NCBI GenBank assembly: GCA_038116745.1
Contig: JAYODW010000017.1
Span: forward strand, 1 to 64,000
Direction: 5' to 3'
Origin: JAYODW01 sp038116745
GTDB taxonomy: Bacteria > Pseudomonadota > Gammaproteobacteria > Ga0077536
DNA length: 64,000 nt
Shown: piece by piece, positions 26,003-34,312 of the stretch
How the letters are laid out: each line of letters begins with the position of its first letter
Position numbering within the stretch: the stretch's first letter is position 1
Translations under genes and position numbers: made by a program
Notes under the pieces: model-generated
What the model was told of the DNA's origin: nothing
The model's database searches: none
Seen by the model: the letters and a program-made list of their open reading frames with translations, nothing else

Positions 26003-26275
26003 ATGGCAGACAAAGTTTTCATCGCGCTGCAGAACAATGCCGACGCGCAGCCGATCATCGAGGCGATCGTCGATGACAATCCAGGCGCTGTGCGGAGCGA
26101 CACGCCCGGCATGGTCAAAATTGACTGCGCTGGACGTCTGGTGATCCGTCGGGAGTCGATCGAAGAGCGCATGGGGCGCGACTTCGATTTACAGGAACTG
26201 CACGTCAACCTGATCTCCCTGAGCGGGAATATCGATGAGGATGACGACGAATTCGTGTTGTCCTGGGGCGTCTGA
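26003..26275 (+). CDS. dmpM: Phenol hydroxylase effector protein P2
   Basis: This 90-residue cofactor-free protein is the MmoB/DmpM-type effector that binds the oxygenase and tunes turnover and coupling. VFIALQNNADAQPIIEAIV, the KIDCAGRLVIRRESIEER core and an acidic tail (DEDDDEFVLSW) match the family at normal length. It starts nine bases after dmpL. Confidence 0.93.
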   Translation: MADKVFIALQNNADAQPIIEAIVDDNPGAVRSDTPGMVKIDCAGRLVIRRESIEERMGRDFDLQELHVNLISLSGNIDEDDDEFVLSWGV

Positions 26276-26342
26276 GACGTATCCAGGCAGACCAGGGGCG
26301 CGCGCTGCACAGCGTGGCGCCCAATAGCAGGAGGAAAAGCAC

Positions 26343-27875
26343 ATGGCCAAGGCAAAACGACTCGGACTCAAGGAGCGCTATGCCGCGCTGACCCGAGGGC
26401 TGGACTGGGAGACCACCTACCAGCCGATGGATCGGGTGTTCCCATATGACACCTACGAGGGGATCAAGATCGTCGACTGGGATAAGTGGGCCGATCCCTT
26501 CCGGCTGACGATGGATGCTTACTGGAAGTACCAGGCTGAGAAGGAGCGCAAGCTGTACGCCATCCTGGATGCTTTCCAGCAGAACAACGGTCAGCTGAAC
26601 ATTTCCGACGCGCGCTATATGAGCGCGGTAAAAATCTGGCTGCAGGGCGTCACGCCTCTCGAATACGCCGCCCATCGAGGCTTTGCGCATGCGGCGCGGG
26701 CGTTCCGGGGTGCGGGTGCGCGCGTGGCCTGTCAGATGCAGTCGGTTGACGAGCTGCGTCACGCTCAGACCCAGCTGCATGCCTTCAGCCACTACAACAA
26801 GTACTTCAACGGCATGCACAACTTCGCGCACATGCGCGACCGGGCCTGGTACCTGTCGATTCCCAAGAGCTTTTTCGAAGACGCCATGACGGCGGGGCCG
26901 TTTGAGTTCGTGACCTCGATCTCATTCGCGTTTGAATACGTGCTGACCAACCTGCTGTTCATGCCTTTCGTGTCGGGTGCGGCTTACAACGGTGATATGG
27001 CGACCACGACCTTCGGCTTCTCAGCGCAGTCCGACGAATCACGTCACATGACGCTGGGCCTGGAGGTGGTCAAGTTCATGCTGGAACAGCACGAGGACAA
27101 CGTTCCGATCGTGCAGGCCTGGCTCGACAAGTGGTTCTGGCGCGGATATCGCCTGCTTGGTCTGGTCGGAACCATGATGGACTACATGTTGCCGAAGAAG
27201 GTCATGTCCTGGAAAGAAGCCTGGGAAATCTACTGGGAAGAAAACGGCGTGGCTCTGTTCCACGATCTCGGTCGCTATGGGATCCGCCTTCCGCGGCATC
27301 ACGAGGTGGCGGGCAAGGAGAAACACCGCCTGACGCACGAACTCTGGGCAACCCTGTACCAGTATCGGAATGCGTTGGGCCTGCACACCTGGATCCCGAC
27401 TGACGAAGAGCTCGACTGGTTCAGCGATAAATACGGTGCGCTGTTCGACAAAATGTACCGCCCGCGGCTGCTGCACTGGCGTGAGCTGGAGGAGAGCGGT
27501 AACGGCTACTACAACAACCGCCTGCCGATGGTGTGCCAGGTCTGTCAGATCCCCGTGTTCTTCACCGAGCCGGATGACCCGGAGACCCAGTGCGTGCGCA
27601 TTGTCGAGCATGGCGGCACGAAGCATCACTGCTGCTCGGATGGCTGCAGAGACATTTTCGAGCGCGAGCCGGAAAAATACGTGCAGGCACTCATCCCGCC
27701 GCAGCAGGTCTACCGCGGTGAAGCCGGCGGCGCGACCAACATCTTCGAATACGCCGCGTGGCTGCACCTGGAGAAAGACGTCGATACGGGCAGCTATCTC
27801 AACTCACCAGAGCAGAAGCAGTGGGAAGCGTGGCAGCGCTCGCACCGCGCGACGTCCTCCGACGAAGCGGCCTGA
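26343..27875 (+). CDS. dmpN: Phenol hydroxylase oxygenase alpha subunit P3 (di-iron)
   Basis: The 510-residue catalytic subunit hydroxylates phenol to catechol with O2. All six iron ligands are present: E107 (TPLEY), E137 and H140 (DELRH), E198 (FAFEY), E232 and H235 (DESRH). The C-terminal part carries a metal-binding YHS-like segment (MVCQVCQIPVFF, then HHCCSDGCRDIF). The start follows a strong AGGAGG-type site. Length and ligand spacing are those of DmpN, TomA3 and PhN, supporting phenol or methylphenol as the substrate, though toluene-type rings cannot be excluded. Confidence 0.96.
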   Translation: MAKAKRLGLKERYAALTRGLDWETTYQPMDRVFPYDTYEGIKIVDWDKWADPFRLTMDAYWKYQAEKERKLYAILDAFQQNNGQLNISDARYMSAVKIWLQGVTPLEYAAHRGFAHAARAFRGAGARVACQMQSVDELRHAQTQLHAFSHYNKYFNGMHNFAHMRDRAWYLSIPKSFFEDAMTAGPFEFVTSISFAFEYVLTNLLFMPFVSGAAYNGDMATTTFGFSAQSDESRHMTLGLEVVKFMLEQHEDNVPIVQAWLDKWFWRGYRLLGLVGTMMDYMLPKKVMSWKEAWEIYWEENGVALFHDLGRYGIRLPRHHEVAGKEKHRLTHELWATLYQYRNALGLHTWIPTDEELDWFSDKYGALFDKMYRPRLLHWRELEESGNGYYNNRLPMVCQVCQIPVFFTEPDDPETQCVRIVEHGGTKHHCCSDGCRDIFEREPEKYVQALIPPQQVYRGEAGGATNIFEYAAWLHLEKDVDTGSYLNSPEQKQWEAWQRSHRATSSDEAA

Positions 27876-27887
27876 GGAGGATTCACG

Positions 27888-28250
27888 ATGACCGTGCAGC
27901 ACCTCGGCGAGTCTTACGAGTTTCCGTCGCAGAACCGCGAAGAGCGTTATGGCGGCGACATCAATTTCTACATTCAGTGGGAGCGCCACCTCATGTTCGC
28001 CTGCCCTTTAGCGTATCGGGCACCGGTGGGGATGAGCCTGCGGGACTTCCTGGAGACCATGCTGCGCCCTGATTACGCCGTGCATCCGGATACCGACAAG
28101 CTCGTTTTTGAACGTTGCGAGTGGAAATTCGACCAGCAGCCCTGGCAGCCCGACCTGGATAAATCCCTGTCGGATAACGGCATCGGTCATATGAGCTACC
28201 TGCAGTTTCGCTCCCCGGAGCTCGACGGCCTGTTCGGCGCGGGTATCTGA
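27888..28250 (+). CDS. dmpO: Phenol hydroxylase oxygenase gamma subunit P4
   Basis: The 120-residue product is the gamma subunit of the (alpha-beta-gamma)2 oxygenase. NFYIQWERHLMFACPLAYRAP and VFERCEWKFDQQPWQPDLDKSL, split here by other residues, are the recognisable family parts. An AGGAGG site lies directly behind the dmpN stop. Confidence 0.92.
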   Translation: MTVQHLGESYEFPSQNREERYGGDINFYIQWERHLMFACPLAYRAPVGMSLRDFLETMLRPDYAVHPDTDKLVFERCEWKFDQQPWQPDLDKSLSDNGIGHMSYLQFRSPELDGLFGAGI

Positions 28251-28311
28251 ATCCTCTGCGCCTCCCTGCCGCGGGTCATGCCGTCAGGAGCGCTATGAAC
28301 AGGCGATATTG

Positions 28312-29376
28312 ATGGCGTTCCAACTCACGGTCGAGCCGCTTGGCGAAGCGATCGAAATCGAAGAGGGGCAGACAGTTCTGGACGCTGCCCTGCGGGCCGG
28401 GATCTGGCTGCCGTACGCGTGTAACCACGGACTGTGCGGGACCTGCAAGATCGACGTCGTGGAGGGCGAGGTTGAGCATAACCACGCCTCAGCATTCGCA
28501 CTCATGGATCTCGAGCGCGAGGAAGGCAAGTGCCTTGCCTGCTGTGCGACGGCGAACTCCGACCTGGTCATCGAAGCTGATGTTGAAGAGGATCCTGACG
28601 CCCGCGCGATTCCGATCGAGGATTTCCGCGCCGTGGTCTCTCGTCTTGAGGACCTGACCCCGACGATCAAAGGGATCTGGCTGGCCGTTGACGGTGACGG
28701 GCTCGAGTTTCAGGCAGGTCAGTACGTCAACGTGCACATTCCGGGACTCGAGCAGCCGCGAGCTTTTTCGATCGCCAGCCCGCCCTCTTCGCGAAACGAA
28801 ATCGAGCTCAATGTGCGGCGCGTGCCGGAAGGCGCAGGAACCGCCTGGCTGCACGACCAACTCAAGGTGGGTGATCCGCTGACGATAACAGCGCCTTTGG
28901 GACGTTTCTTTGTCCGGCAATCTGCCCCGGAACCTGTTCTGTTCATCGCGGGCGGATCCGGGTTATCCAGCCCGCGGTCCATGATTCTGGACCTGCTGGA
29001 GCAGGGGGACGGGCGCTCCATCACGCTGCTGTACGGCGCGCGAAATCGCGCCGAGCTTTACTACCACGAGCTGTTCCAGGAGCTCACGCTGGCGCACCCG
29101 AATTTCGCTTACCAGGCGGCCCTGTCCGACGCTGAAGACGACACAGACTGGGCTGGTTTTCGTGGCTTCGTGCATGAGCTTGCTGAGCAGGTCTTTGAGG
29201 GGAGGTTCTCCGGCCACAAGGCTTACCTGTGTGGTCCGCCGCCGATGATCGATGCGGCTATCACCACCCTTATGCAGGGGCGTCTGTTCGAAGAGCACAT
29301 CTACATGGAGAACTTCTTCACCGCGGCAGACGCCAGCGCGCCGCCGCGGCGCAGCGCGCTGTTCAAGAAGTTCTGA
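28312..29376 (+). CDS. dmpP: Phenol hydroxylase reductase P5 (2Fe-2S/FAD)
   Basis: The 354-residue product moves electrons from NADH to the di-iron subunit. Residues 1-95 are a plant-type ferredoxin domain with C37, C42, C45 and a fourth Cys at C77 (CNHGLCGTC ... CLACC). Then come the FAD domain with RAFSIAS and the NAD domain with FIAGGSGLSSPRSMI and YLCGPPPMIDAAI. The ATG at 28312 follows a TTG in the same frame; the ATG is preferred. There is normal length and no missing part. Confidence 0.94.
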   Translation: MAFQLTVEPLGEAIEIEEGQTVLDAALRAGIWLPYACNHGLCGTCKIDVVEGEVEHNHASAFALMDLEREEGKCLACCATANSDLVIEADVEEDPDARAIPIEDFRAVVSRLEDLTPTIKGIWLAVDGDGLEFQAGQYVNVHIPGLEQPRAFSIASPPSSRNEIELNVRRVPEGAGTAWLHDQLKVGDPLTITAPLGRFFVRQSAPEPVLFIAGGSGLSSPRSMILDLLEQGDGRSITLLYGARNRAELYYHELFQELTLAHPNFAYQAALSDAEDDTDWAGFRGFVHELAEQVFEGRFSGHKAYLCGPPPMIDAAITTLMQGRLFEEHIYMENFFTAADASAPPRRSALFKKF

Positions 29377-29378
29377 CG

Positions 29379-29708
29379 GTGTCCGACTACGCCATTACCC
29401 TGGAGGCCAGCGGCGAGACCTTTACCTGTCGGGACGGGCAGAATGTCCTCGCCGCCATGGAGCGTCTCGGGCGACGTGGGATTCCGGTCGGCTGCCGCGG
29501 TGGCGGCTGTGGCGTGTGCAAAGTGCAGGTACTCGGACAGGCGGGTTATCGTACGCTGAAGATGAGTCGCGCCCAGGTGTCAGTCGCCGAGGAAGCGCAG
29601 GGGATCTGTCTGGCCTGTAAGCTGATCCCGGAAAGTGACCTGCTGCTGCGGCCACTGGGTGTGCTGCAGAGCCGACTTGCCGGGCTGTCGCCAGGCCGAC
29701 CACGCTAG
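29379..29708 (+). CDS. dmpQ: Plant-type [2Fe-2S] ferredoxin for dioxygenase reactivation
   Basis: The 109-residue product starts at GTG two bases after dmpP. It has CRGGGCGVCKVQV (C39, C44, C47) and CLACK near residue 80. DmpQ/XylT ferredoxins are known to re-reduce the iron of catechol 2,3-dioxygenase after inactivation by substituted catechols, and the gene stands directly before dmpB as expected. Its presence hints that methylcatechols may be among the substrates. Confidence 0.92.
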   Translation: MSDYAITLEASGETFTCRDGQNVLAAMERLGRRGIPVGCRGGGCGVCKVQVLGQAGYRTLKMSRAQVSVAEEAQGICLACKLIPESDLLLRPLGVLQSRLAGLSPGRPR

Positions 29709-29733
29709 AACAGCATCACAGAGGAGAAGAGCT

Positions 29734-30657
29734 ATGTCGTTCACTGGGGTACTCAGACCTGGTCATGCCGTGATCCGGGTGATGGAAATGGAGCCGGCGG
29801 TGACGCACTACGTCGAAAGGCTGGGTTTGATTAAAACGAATGAGGATGCGCAGGGCCGCGTGTATCTCAAAGCCTGGGATGAGCACGACGCCTTTTCTAT
29901 CGTTCTGCGCGAGGCGGACTCACCGGGTCTCGACCATACAGCGTTCAAGGTCATGAGCGTCGCCGATCTGGATCGGCTGGAGGCCGATCTGCGTGCTTAC
30001 GGGGCGAGCTGCGAGCGTATTCCGGCGGGAGAGCTGGAGGATTGCGGGCACCGCGTGCGCTTCGAGATCCCGTCCGGTCACCAGATCGAGCTCTACGCCG
30101 AGAAAAAGACCGTCGGCAACGGCGTGGGCTACCGCAACCCGAATCCCTGGCCGGAGGGTCTCAAAGGAATGCAGGCCAATCGGTTCGATCACTGCCTGCT
30201 CTACGGACCGAATCTCGCGGACAACCTCGACCTGTTCACTAACGTGCTCGGCTTCAATCTCACCGAGCGTGTTGTGACCCCGGACGGGGGGCTGCTGGCG
30301 ACTTTCTTCACCTGCTCAAACAAGGCGCATGACATCGCGTTCGTTCATCATGAGGAGCCGAACAAGTTTCATCATGCTTCGTTTCTGCTCGGTTCCTGGG
30401 AAGAGGTGCTGCGTGCGGCGGACATCATGAGCATGCACGATATTTCTATTGATATCGGGCCCACGCGTCACGGGATAACCCGTGGCCGGACGATCTATTT
30501 CTTCGACCCGTCCGGTAACCGCAACGAGGTGTTCTGCGGTGACTACACCTGGTACCCGGATCGCGAGCCGATCACCTGGGATGCAGACGAGCTCGGTCGG
30601 GCGATCTTCTTCCACGACCGCCGGCTGAATGAAAACTTCCTCGGGGTGGTGACCTGA
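29734..30657 (+). CDS. dmpB: Catechol 2,3-dioxygenase (extradiol, Fe(II))
   Basis: The product has 307 residues, the same length as P. putida XylE/DmpB, and the iron ligands fall at the same numbers: H153 (FDHCLLYGP), H214 (KFHHASF) and E265 (NRNEVF). The supporting residues H199, H246 and Y255 are also kept. It opens the catechol ring to 2-hydroxymuconic semialdehyde. A strong ribosome site (GAGGAGAAG) precedes the ATG. It ends the first block of the pathway; the rest resumes at 37384. Confidence 0.97.
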   Translation: MSFTGVLRPGHAVIRVMEMEPAVTHYVERLGLIKTNEDAQGRVYLKAWDEHDAFSIVLREADSPGLDHTAFKVMSVADLDRLEADLRAYGASCERIPAGELEDCGHRVRFEIPSGHQIELYAEKKTVGNGVGYRNPNPWPEGLKGMQANRFDHCLLYGPNLADNLDLFTNVLGFNLTERVVTPDGGLLATFFTCSNKAHDIAFVHHEEPNKFHHASFLLGSWEEVLRAADIMSMHDISIDIGPTRHGITRGRTIYFFDPSGNRNEVFCGDYTWYPDREPITWDADELGRAIFFHDRRLNENFLGVVT

Positions 30658-30668
30658 GCTCAGGTTGC

Positions 30669-30690
30669 GGGACCGCTAGCCTGCGGTCCC
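30669..30690. terminator. Hairpin between dmpB and the convergent thiolase gene
   Basis: GGGACCGC and GCGGTCCC form a perfect 8-base stem with a 6-base loop, and a 14-base palindrome (ACCTGAGCTCAGGT) lies just before it at 30652-30665. No T-run is present on either strand. As the only spacer between two converging genes this is a plausible two-way terminator. Confidence 0.5.
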
Positions 30691-31914
30691 CACAACAAAT
30701 GCGGCGATAGTCGTCGTGCTGCCACCGATGTTCAGCACGCCAACCCGTGTGGCCCCAGCGACCTGGTAATCACCGGCCTGACCCGTGGTCTGTTTGTAAG
30801 CATCGAGCAGCATCCTCGCGCCGGTTGCGCCAACCGGGTGGCCGAGCCCGATGAGACCACCCGACGGATTGATCGGCAGACGCCCGCGCATGGTGATGGT
30901 GCCGTCCTCAACTGCGCGCCAGCTCTCGCCCGGGGCAGTAATGCCGAGGTGATCGATCGCCATGTATTCGGTCATGGCCGTGCAGTCGTGGAGTTCGATC
31001 GCATTCAGCGCGAAAACATCCGGGATTGCAGCGCGGCGAAACGCGTCAGTGACCGCACCGTTAACGTGCTTCAGCAGGAACGGGGAATCCTTCGACTCGG
31101 CAATCTTGTCGCTCAGGCGCATGGTCGCTGTGCGGTGACCCCAGCCCTCGATGCGAGGTAGCTGCTCCAGCGTCATGCCGCGGCTGCGCGCGTAATCGGC
31201 TGCCCGTTCCGGCGAAGCCAGGAAGATGGCGACCGCCCCATCGGTGATCTGGCCGAGATCGTTTTTGCGCACCCGTCCCTCGATCACGGGGTTATGTTCG
31301 GCATCCTCAGTAAAACTCATGTCGGAGAACTGCCAGGCGCGTGACTGCGCATTGGGGTTGCGTTTGGCGTTGGCGAAGTTGTTCTGCGCGATGGCGCCCA
31401 GATGGGCGTACGACACTTCTCCGTACCGCTCGCCGTAGTAGTCCGTGAGATCAGAAAACGCGCGCGGCCAGAGGAATTTCGCGTCCTGCCATTCGTGTCC
31501 GGCCCACGCGGCGGCGCCGAGGTGTTCGGCGGCGATCTGCCCCGGGACGTTGCGCATGTATTCAACGCCCAGCACACAGGTCAGCTCGTAGCGCCCGGCC
31601 TCGATGTCCGCCATTGCCGCGAGTGCGGCCATAGAGCCTGAAGCACAGGCGGCTTCATGACGTGAGGTCGGGATCCCGGAGAGCGCAGGATCAAGGGCGC
31701 TGAACAGACCGCCCAGCTGACCCTGACCGCAGAACAGTTCCCCGGTGAAATTCCCGATATGGGCACTGTCTATGTCCGTTGCCTCGAGCCCGGTGGCTGC
31801 CAGTCCCTCTTCCAGCGCAGCCCGCATCAGGCCGTCGATCTCGATCCCTTCACGCGACCAGTTGCGCGCAAAATCAGTTTGCGCGCCGCCGAGGATGTAA
31901 ACGCTTCTGCTCAT
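30676..31914 (-). CDS. Thiolase-superfamily acetyl-CoA acetyltransferase (SCP-x type)
   Basis: The 412-residue product has the nucleophile region HEAACASGSMAALAAM with C90, the IELHDCTAMTEY segment and GGLIGLGHPVGATGARM with the catalytic His. The layout is that of SCP-x/non-decarboxylating thiolases, which cleave 3-oxoacyl-CoA and are frequent in degradation of branched or sterol side chains. It is transcribed against dmpB and divergently from the DUF1326 gene, so it is not part of the phenol operon. No acyl-CoA dehydrogenase or hydratase lies beside it. Confidence 0.88.
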   Translation of the reverse strand: MSRSVYILGGAQTDFARNWSREGIEIDGLMRAALEEGLAATGLEATDIDSAHIGNFTGELFCGQGQLGGLFSALDPALSGIPTSRHEAACASGSMAALAAMADIEAGRYELTCVLGVEYMRNVPGQIAAEHLGAAAWAGHEWQDAKFLWPRAFSDLTDYYGERYGEVSYAHLGAIAQNNFANAKRNPNAQSRAWQFSDMSFTEDAEHNPVIEGRVRKNDLGQITDGAVAIFLASPERAADYARSRGMTLEQLPRIEGWGHRTATMRLSDKIAESKDSPFLLKHVNGAVTDAFRRAAIPDVFALNAIELHDCTAMTEYMAIDHLGITAPGESWRAVEDGTITMRGRLPINPSGGLIGLGHPVGATGARMLLDAYKQTTGQAGDYQVAGATRVGVLNIGGSTTTIAAFVVGTAG

Positions 31915-32060
31915 ATTGAGGACTCCGTGCGTAAGGCGACGGGTAATGTGTCATTGTTGGGTTGGGTCAGGGCGGCAATCGCTTCGGCTCGTCTCCCTGC
32001 GCCACGCAGAGCAGCGACTATACTGAGTTGCATCAAGTCAGTCTCACGAGGGGAAGCGCA

Positions 32061-32684
32061 ATGTCCGATCTCAGCTGGAAAATCAGCGGCCAGTACATGG
32101 AAAGCTGCAACTGTGACTATCTGTGTCCCTGCATATTCACCAATCCTCAGGCCGAGGTCACTTACGACCACTGCACAGCACTGCTGATCTTCCGCATCGA
32201 TCAGGGCAGCTGTGGTGAGGTAGACCTGTCCGGGCTCAAGTTCGCCCTGGTGGTCAAGTCGGGAAAGGTGATGAGTCAGGGCGGGTGGGTTTTCGGCGCA
32301 ATCGTCGATGAAGCCGCCAGTGACGCCCAGCGCGAGGTTCTGACGCGCATTGCCAGCGGAGAGGCCGGCGGACCGCCCGGGATGATTCGTGACAATCTGG
32401 TGAGCGACTATCGAGGCGTCGAATACCACCCGATTGAGTTCAACATGGAGGGAGTGCAGCGGTCGGTGTCGATCGCTGACAAGCTGCGTTTCGCGATCGA
32501 GGGCGTCCTGTCACGGCTGGGCAACGGCGAGCCGTATTACATCGACAACGTCGGGCATCCGGCCGGTCGTCGCATCGCGCTGGCGCGCTCCAAAGAAACA
32601 CACGTGCATTGCTTCGGTCTGGATATGGATATCGAAGGCGCGGGCAACAACGGCCATTTCGCGCCTTTTTCCTGGGCTGCATAG
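32061..32684 (+). CDS. DUF1326 family protein
   Basis: The 207-residue product opens SWKISGQYMESCNCDYLCPC, the cysteine-rich signature of DUF1326 (two CxC-like pairs close together), and continues with GLKFALVVKSGKVMSQGGW. The family has no established function; the clustered cysteines suggest metal binding or redox chemistry. The ATG at 32061 follows AGGGGAAG. It probably shares a transcript with the GMC oxidoreductase 42 bases downstream. Confidence 0.85.
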   Translation: MSDLSWKISGQYMESCNCDYLCPCIFTNPQAEVTYDHCTALLIFRIDQGSCGEVDLSGLKFALVVKSGKVMSQGGWVFGAIVDEAASDAQREVLTRIASGEAGGPPGMIRDNLVSDYRGVEYHPIEFNMEGVQRSVSIADKLRFAIEGVLSRLGNGEPYYIDNVGHPAGRRIALARSKETHVHCFGLDMDIEGAGNNGHFAPFSWAA

Positions 32685-32726
32685 GACCGCCAGTTCGTTT
32701 TTGGGGAGTGCGAGGTTCGCTCTGCC

Positions 32727-34241
32727 ATGGCTGAGCAGGCGGAACAGGTCATCGTCATAGGCAGTGGCTTCGGTGGGTCTGTCGCCGCCGCGCGCCTGGC
32801 CGAAGCGGGCTTCAAAGTGACCCTGCTTGAGCGCGGCCCCTGGCGCGATACCGTCCCGGTTCGCTCCATGGGCATTAAGAAACGCTCGCCGTTGCCACGC
32901 GGCTGGCGCCTGTTTACCAGCCTGCTGCGCTCGGTCGGCGGCAACCGGGTTCCCGGTGAGCGACTGCGCTGCAGTCGTCATGGACTGTTCGAACTGTTCT
33001 TCGGGCATGGTGCGACGGTGGTCTGCTCATCCGGCGTTGGTGGCGGGAGCCACGTTTATTCGGCGATCAACGTCCGACCCATGGCTGAGAATTTCTGGGA
33101 AGGCCATTGCGCAGACATATCCGATGCGGTGATGTCGCCTCACTATGACGCCGTGCTCGAGCGCATGGGAGCCGTTACTCCCATGGCCGACCACCGGATC
33201 CCGAATACATCGAAGGTGCGTTTTGCGAATGAGCCGGATCTCGCGCCGGCTATTCCTCCGCCGGACCCCAGGATCGGCTACCTGTTGCCGGACGATCCGG
33301 AAAACCCGCAGACAGTAGTTGATGAGCATGGCGTGGAACGCCGGGAGGTGGATTACCGCGCTGGGGATGACGGGTTCCTGGGCTCCCCGAGCGGCAGCAA
33401 GACCACGCTGGACGCGGTCTATCTGGCGCCTGCCATGCAGCAAGGCCTGACGGTCCGTGACCTTGCCGAAGTGACCCGCATTGCGCGGATAGAGGGGGCG
33501 CGTTGTTATCGGGTTGAATATCGCGACCATCATGCCGGGCGCGATACGCAGATTGAGGCTGCGCACGTGATCGTTGCTGCGGGAGGTCTGAACACGCTGC
33601 GCATCCTGCTGCACAGTCGTGCTTCCGGTGGGCTCAGCGGCATGCCGATGCTGGGCAAGCGCTTTGGCACCAATGGTGACCTGCTCGGTTTCTGGGACTA
33701 CAACGATCCCGAGGTCGATCAGACCATCGGGCTGCCAACCAGTGGGGGCGTGCGTCTGGCAGATGATGACCACTCGCCCATGATCGGTGGCGGCGGATTT
33801 CCGTCCGTTAACAGCTATCCGCTGCCGGGCTTCATCAAGGACCGCCTGCGCCGCGCTTATATGATCGCCGGTCTGGGGGAAGACGCGATGGATGGCGAAG
33901 TCAGGGTTGAGAGGGGCCGTCTGCGAATTGACTACAACCCGGGCGGGAGCCCGATTTTTGCCCGCATACGCGAAGTTTTCGCGGAAATTTCCCGACGCAC
34001 GGGGCGACGCGTTTATACCCCGCGCACGCCGATTACGGTCCACCCGACCGGGGGCGCGTGTCTTGCAGACTCAATAGAGTGCGGAGTAGTCGATGCCAAC
34101 GGCGAGGTATTCGATAACCCGGGCCTTTACGTTGCCGACTCTGCAGCGCTGCCGCGGGCGCCGGGTGGGCCACCGTCGATGACCATCGCTGCGTGGGCCA
34201 ATCACCTGGCGACGCAGTTCATCGCGCGCCACGCGCACTGA
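32727..34241 (+). CDS. GMC-family FAD oxidoreductase (cholesterol-oxidase-like)
   Basis: The 504-residue product has the FAD motif VIVIGSGFGGSVAAARLAEA, the SSGVGGGSHVYSAINVRP segment of the GMC flavin site, HVIVAAGGLNTLRILL, and a C-terminal GLYVADSAALPRAPGGPPSM with HPTGGACLAD just before. This is the bacterial subgroup that contains cholesterol oxidases and other bulky-alcohol oxidases. It would oxidise a secondary or ring alcohol to a ketone. No Tat or Sec signal is apparent, so it is likely cytosolic. The link with the DUF1326 protein and thiolase suggests sterol-like or alicyclic substrates, by inference only. Confidence 0.87.
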   Translation: MAEQAEQVIVIGSGFGGSVAAARLAEAGFKVTLLERGPWRDTVPVRSMGIKKRSPLPRGWRLFTSLLRSVGGNRVPGERLRCSRHGLFELFFGHGATVVCSSGVGGGSHVYSAINVRPMAENFWEGHCADISDAVMSPHYDAVLERMGAVTPMADHRIPNTSKVRFANEPDLAPAIPPPDPRIGYLLPDDPENPQTVVDEHGVERREVDYRAGDDGFLGSPSGSKTTLDAVYLAPAMQQGLTVRDLAEVTRIARIEGARCYRVEYRDHHAGRDTQIEAAHVIVAAGGLNTLRILLHSRASGGLSGMPMLGKRFGTNGDLLGFWDYNDPEVDQTIGLPTSGGVRLADDDHSPMIGGGGFPSVNSYPLPGFIKDRLRRAYMIAGLGEDAMDGEVRVERGRLRIDYNPGGSPIFARIREVFAEISRRTGRRVYTPRTPITVHPTGGACLADSIECGVVDANGEVFDNPGLYVADSAALPRAPGGPPSMTIAAWANHLATQFIARHAH

Positions 34242-34312
34242 GCATCAGCGCCGCGGTGACGGGCCGGCTGGACGGTGCATCGCCTGTACACCCGGGCGTG
34301 CCCGCCAAGCAG

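Noticed and set aside
33027..34043. Antisense open frame of 338 codons
   Set aside because: It is opposite the GMC oxidoreductase; its composition (Arg, Ala, His rich) is typical of a shadow frame.
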